Made by a program: the position numbers and the translations under genes
The notes under the pieces: generated by a model
The model's input: only the letters and a program-made list of their open reading frames with translations
The model's database searches: none
What the model was told of the DNA's origin: nothing
Shown here: piece by piece, positions 23,871 through 25,283 of the stretch
Numbering within the stretch: position 1 is the stretch's first letter
How the letters are laid out: the number at the start of each line of letters is the position of its first letter
Assembly: GCA_044227705.1 (NCBI GenBank)
Contig: JBGAWE010000050.1
Location: 1-25,283, forward strand
Direction of reading: 5' to 3'
Length of the DNA: 25,283 nucleotides
Source: JANOQP01 sp044227705
GTDB lineage: Bacteria > Bacteroidota > Bacteroidia > Chitinophagales > Saprospiraceae

Positions 23871-24395
23871 CCAAAGGTGGTTGCAGCCGCAGGGCGGGCA
23901 TTGACCGAACCATCGAATATCGATGCGCCCCGGCTCGGCCGAGCAGTTCGGGATGAACTTGATGCGGATGTCGTACTTGCCACCGACAAACTTGTCGCTC
24001 GCGTCCCAATACGTCCAGACCGTGTCCCCTTTTTGCTCGAAGGAAAGCTGTGTCAAAGAGGTCGTCGAGTTGTTCTTGAAAATCTCGAAGGCCCCCGGTT
24101 GCGCAATCACGCCCGGCGGCGGGATGACGTAGACATAGAGCCTCTCTTGGTCGCTGCACTCCTTTTCAAACCCGCGAACGCCGCGCGTCTCGACGTGCAT
24201 GATTTGAAACGTGTCGTTCACATATGCGTCGGGGTCGGAGCAGTTGACGTAATCCTCGTTCGAGTTTTGGATGCTGCCGAAGTTGGAAAGGCTCTTTGCC
24301 TGCTTGATCTTGCACGGGTCGGTGTATCCCAAAATCGTGTTCCAACTGGCGTTGTACTCGTTCAAGCAAATGCTGTCCTGCATCGTCGTGCGCAC
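23631..24395 (-). CDS. Giant adhesin fragment: beta-sandwich region
   Basis: In true frame from about 24400 to 23868: QDSICLNEYNASWNTILGYT, EDYVNCSDPDAYVNDTFQIM, YVYVIPPPGVIAQPGAFEIF, WTYWDASDKFVGGKYDIRIK, GRIDIRWFGQCPPCGCNHLW. Below about 23868 the frame is not coding. The upstream join (near 24400) can be explained by one missing T in CCTTCGTG, which would restore DLPFVRTTM. Confidence 0.6.
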   Translation of the reverse strand: MRTTMQDSICLNEYNASWNTILGYTDPCKIKQAKSLSNFGSIQNSNEDYVNCSDPDAYVNDTFQIMHVETRGVRGFEKECSDQERLYVYVIPPPGVIAQPGAFEIFKNNSTTSLTQLSFEQKGDTVWTYWDASDKFVGGKYDIRIKFIPNCSAEPGRIDIRWFGQCPPCGCNHLWYCERFTGRSSTATTRPAQVRLFAKSGRRPPFGCEPDDFRLARPRLYHPVQPGGGQQKVAIPATSLVRMQVLSIVRRRCR

Positions 24396-24709
24396 GAAGG
24401 CAGGTCGAAATCGAAAACCTGCACGTCGAACTGGGCATCGGCGGGCAGGTCGTCATAAAAACCGTCGCCATCCACGTCGGCGAGGCCAGCGCCCGGCCCG
24501 TCGGGGTCGGCATTGAAAATCGGGTTGTTGTCGAGGTTGATGGTGTTCGAAAGCGGCGAAACCGGCTTCCCTGCAATCGTCATCGAGTCGGCGGCAAAGC
24601 CCTGAAAGTTCAACTGGTTCATCGGCCCCATGCCGAGGTTGACCGAGACGTTCACCATGTCGGCGAAGCCGGGGTCGATGACCTGCCCCGTGTTTTTGTA
24701 CCGAATCAC
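24362..24709 (-). CDS. Giant adhesin fragment with a calcium-binding-like Asp loop
   Basis: In true frame to about 24405; the frame is also open and protein-like upstream to 24835 (GAFCNTVHADGYAQIGQGQP). Residues include VINTGQ-like RYKNTGQVIDPGFADMVNVS and an Asp-rich loop NADPDGPGAG followed by DVDGDGFYDDLP, resembling Ca-binding loops of surface proteins. The GTG at 24709 is an internal Val codon rather than a start. It is in the same frame as the fragment ending at 24836, separated by a TAG. Confidence 0.55.
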   Translation of the reverse strand: MIRYKNTGQVIDPGFADMVNVSVNLGMGPMNQLNFQGFAADSMTIAGKPVSPLSNTINLDNNPIFNADPDGPGAGLADVDGDGFYDDLPADAQFDVQVFDFDLPSCARRCRTAFA

Positions 24710-24835
24710 GTTGATGCCCGACTTGCAGTAGCCGACCTTCGGGTTGTTCTGCGTGACGTTCGTGATGAGGGCGTTCGGCTGGCCCTGCCCGATTTGCGCG
24801 TAGCCGTCAGCATGTACGGTGTTACAAAAAGCGCC

Positions 24836-25283
24836 CTAGCAGCCCCACGCCGCCGAGTGGTCTGAAAGCCGCGAGCCGGTGCAGTTGACCATGCATATGT
24901 CCTCGCGGATGGTGAGGCTCTCGTTGGGGTCGAGGAACACGTCTCCGTCACCGGGGGAGTTGCCAATTTTGGCCGTCGCAATCCACGAACCCCAGATGAC
25001 GGCGGTGATGAGGGTGTCGTCGCCAACGGCGGTTTTTGTAAATGGAATTTCCAACCCACCTACATAAAGTTTTTTAAGGGCAATTCCATTGCCCAACAAA
25101 TCTGTGTACAAAACTGAATCGGCGAAACCTTCCAAAGCCGAGTTCGCCACGACGACGCGCCTCGCAAAGCAGTCGCCGACCCGCGACGGCGGCGACGAGT
25201 TGTCGACGGCAATGGTGAAAGTTGGAACCTTGAAAGCCGTCCGGTATTCGGCCAACTGGTCGGTCTCGCTCAAGTTCTGGCTG
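24836..25283 (-). CDS. Giant adhesin fragment running off the right edge, ended by an in-frame TAG
   Basis: The frame is open to the window edge (SQNLSETDQLAEYRTAFKVP is the first readable part). It continues TFTIAVDNSSPPSRVGDCFA, LLGNGIALKKLYVGGLEIPF, DVFLDPNESLTIREDICMVN and ends SAAWGC at TAG (24836-24838). The next codons in the same frame (GAFCNTVHADGY) are clearly the same protein. The true N-terminus, including any signal peptide, lies beyond 25283. Confidence 0.55.
   Translation of the reverse strand, partial: SQNLSETDQLAEYRTAFKVPTFTIAVDNSSPPSRVGDCFARRVVVANSALEGFADSVLYTDLLGNGIALKKLYVGGLEIPFTKTAVGDDTLITAVIWGSWIATAKIGNSPGDGDVFLDPNESLTIREDICMVNCTGSRLSDHSAAWGC

Larger units (their letters stand above)
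13486..25283 (-). pseudogene. Giant T9SS type B surface protein gene, 5' end beyond the window, reading frame broken many times
   Basis: One coding region of at least 11.8 kb (about 3,930 codons). The order of parts, N to C: DUF11-like beta-sandwich stretches (25283 to about 21200); SprB-like repeats (about 21200-20350); an unnamed module (about 20330-19600); 15 cadherin/Big_9-like units (19558-15397); a second copy of the unnamed module (about 15370-14850); further Ig-like units; and a CHU_C sorting domain (about 13770-13486). The part from about 17037 to 13486 is intact. Between about 17040 and 24410 at least 25 frame changes occur, with one in-frame TAG at 24836-24838. Protein-like reading resumes immediately after each change, and nonsense codons are almost absent in the reconstructed path. 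That pattern suits base-calling or assembly errors better than an old pseudogene. The pieces are listed separately below. Confidence 0.75.

Noticed and set aside
13486..25283. Programmed frameshifting or recoding in the giant gene
   Set aside because: Breaks are too many, in both directions, and without a shared slippery sequence; TAG is a normal stop for neighbouring genes.

Overview
The window looks like a chromosomal piece of a high-G+C member of the Bacteroidota, most likely Saprospiraceae-like. The evidence is three proteins ending in type IX secretion (T9SS) sorting domains (two type B/CHU_C, one type A), TAnnTTTG-type -7 promoter elements, and an AP2-domain small protein of a kind I associate with this phylum. 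I see no rRNA, tRNA, CRISPR array, transposase or phage gene.

Layout. (1) 153-5879 (+) encodes a 1908-residue secreted adhesin-like protein: signal peptide, jellyroll/lectin-like domain, 16 tandem Ig-like units, a SprB-like repeat and a CHU_C sorting domain. (2) 5915-7606 (-) encodes an exported PHP-type metallohydrolase with a type A sorting tail. (3) 7752-9755 (-) encodes a divergent GH13-like (alpha-amylase superfamily) enzyme without a signal peptide. (4) 9954-10484 (+) encodes a small AP2 protein with a degenerate HNH region. It shares its stop, through a CTAG palindrome, with the convergent pfkA (10481-11467, -). (5) pfkA lies 66 bp downstream of a BadF/BcrA-type sugar kinase (11534-12394, -), so the two are probably co-transcribed. 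(6) A membrane-anchored glucosaminidase (12578-13402, +) is divergent from the kinase. (7) From 13486 to the right edge, on the minus strand, lies one giant T9SS type B surface protein (about 3,900 codons here, N-terminus outside the window). A strong bidirectional terminator (13434-13469) separates it from the glucosaminidase gene.

The giant gene is intact from about 17037 down to 13486. From about 17040 to 24410 its reading is broken by at least 25 single-base-type frame changes, with one in-frame TAG near 24836. Sensible protein resumes at once in another frame after each break, so I favour uncorrected sequence or assembly errors over an old pseudogene, but raw reads are needed to decide. 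The rest of the window shows no such damage. The protein reads, N to C: beta-sandwich (DUF11-like) stretches, SprB-like repeats, an unnamed W..DP.T module, 15 cadherin/Big_9-like units most of which carry six cysteines, a second copy of the unnamed module, more Ig-like units and a CHU_C sorting domain.

Functionally, the flanks encode a cell-surface/exported repertoire that depends on a T9SS encoded elsewhere. The middle holds sugar metabolism (phosphofructokinase, a GlcNAc-kinase-like protein, an amylase-like enzyme) and a wall hydrolase. I find no convincing new defence or mobile system. The best leads are the six-cysteine repeat units, the duplicated unnamed module, the domesticated-looking HNH-AP2 protein, the GH13 homologue with altered motifs, and an iterated ATCCRTG intergenic element that supplies a gene's stop codon. 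Bases 1-152 hold no supported gene, and no non-coding stretch exceeds 300 bases.
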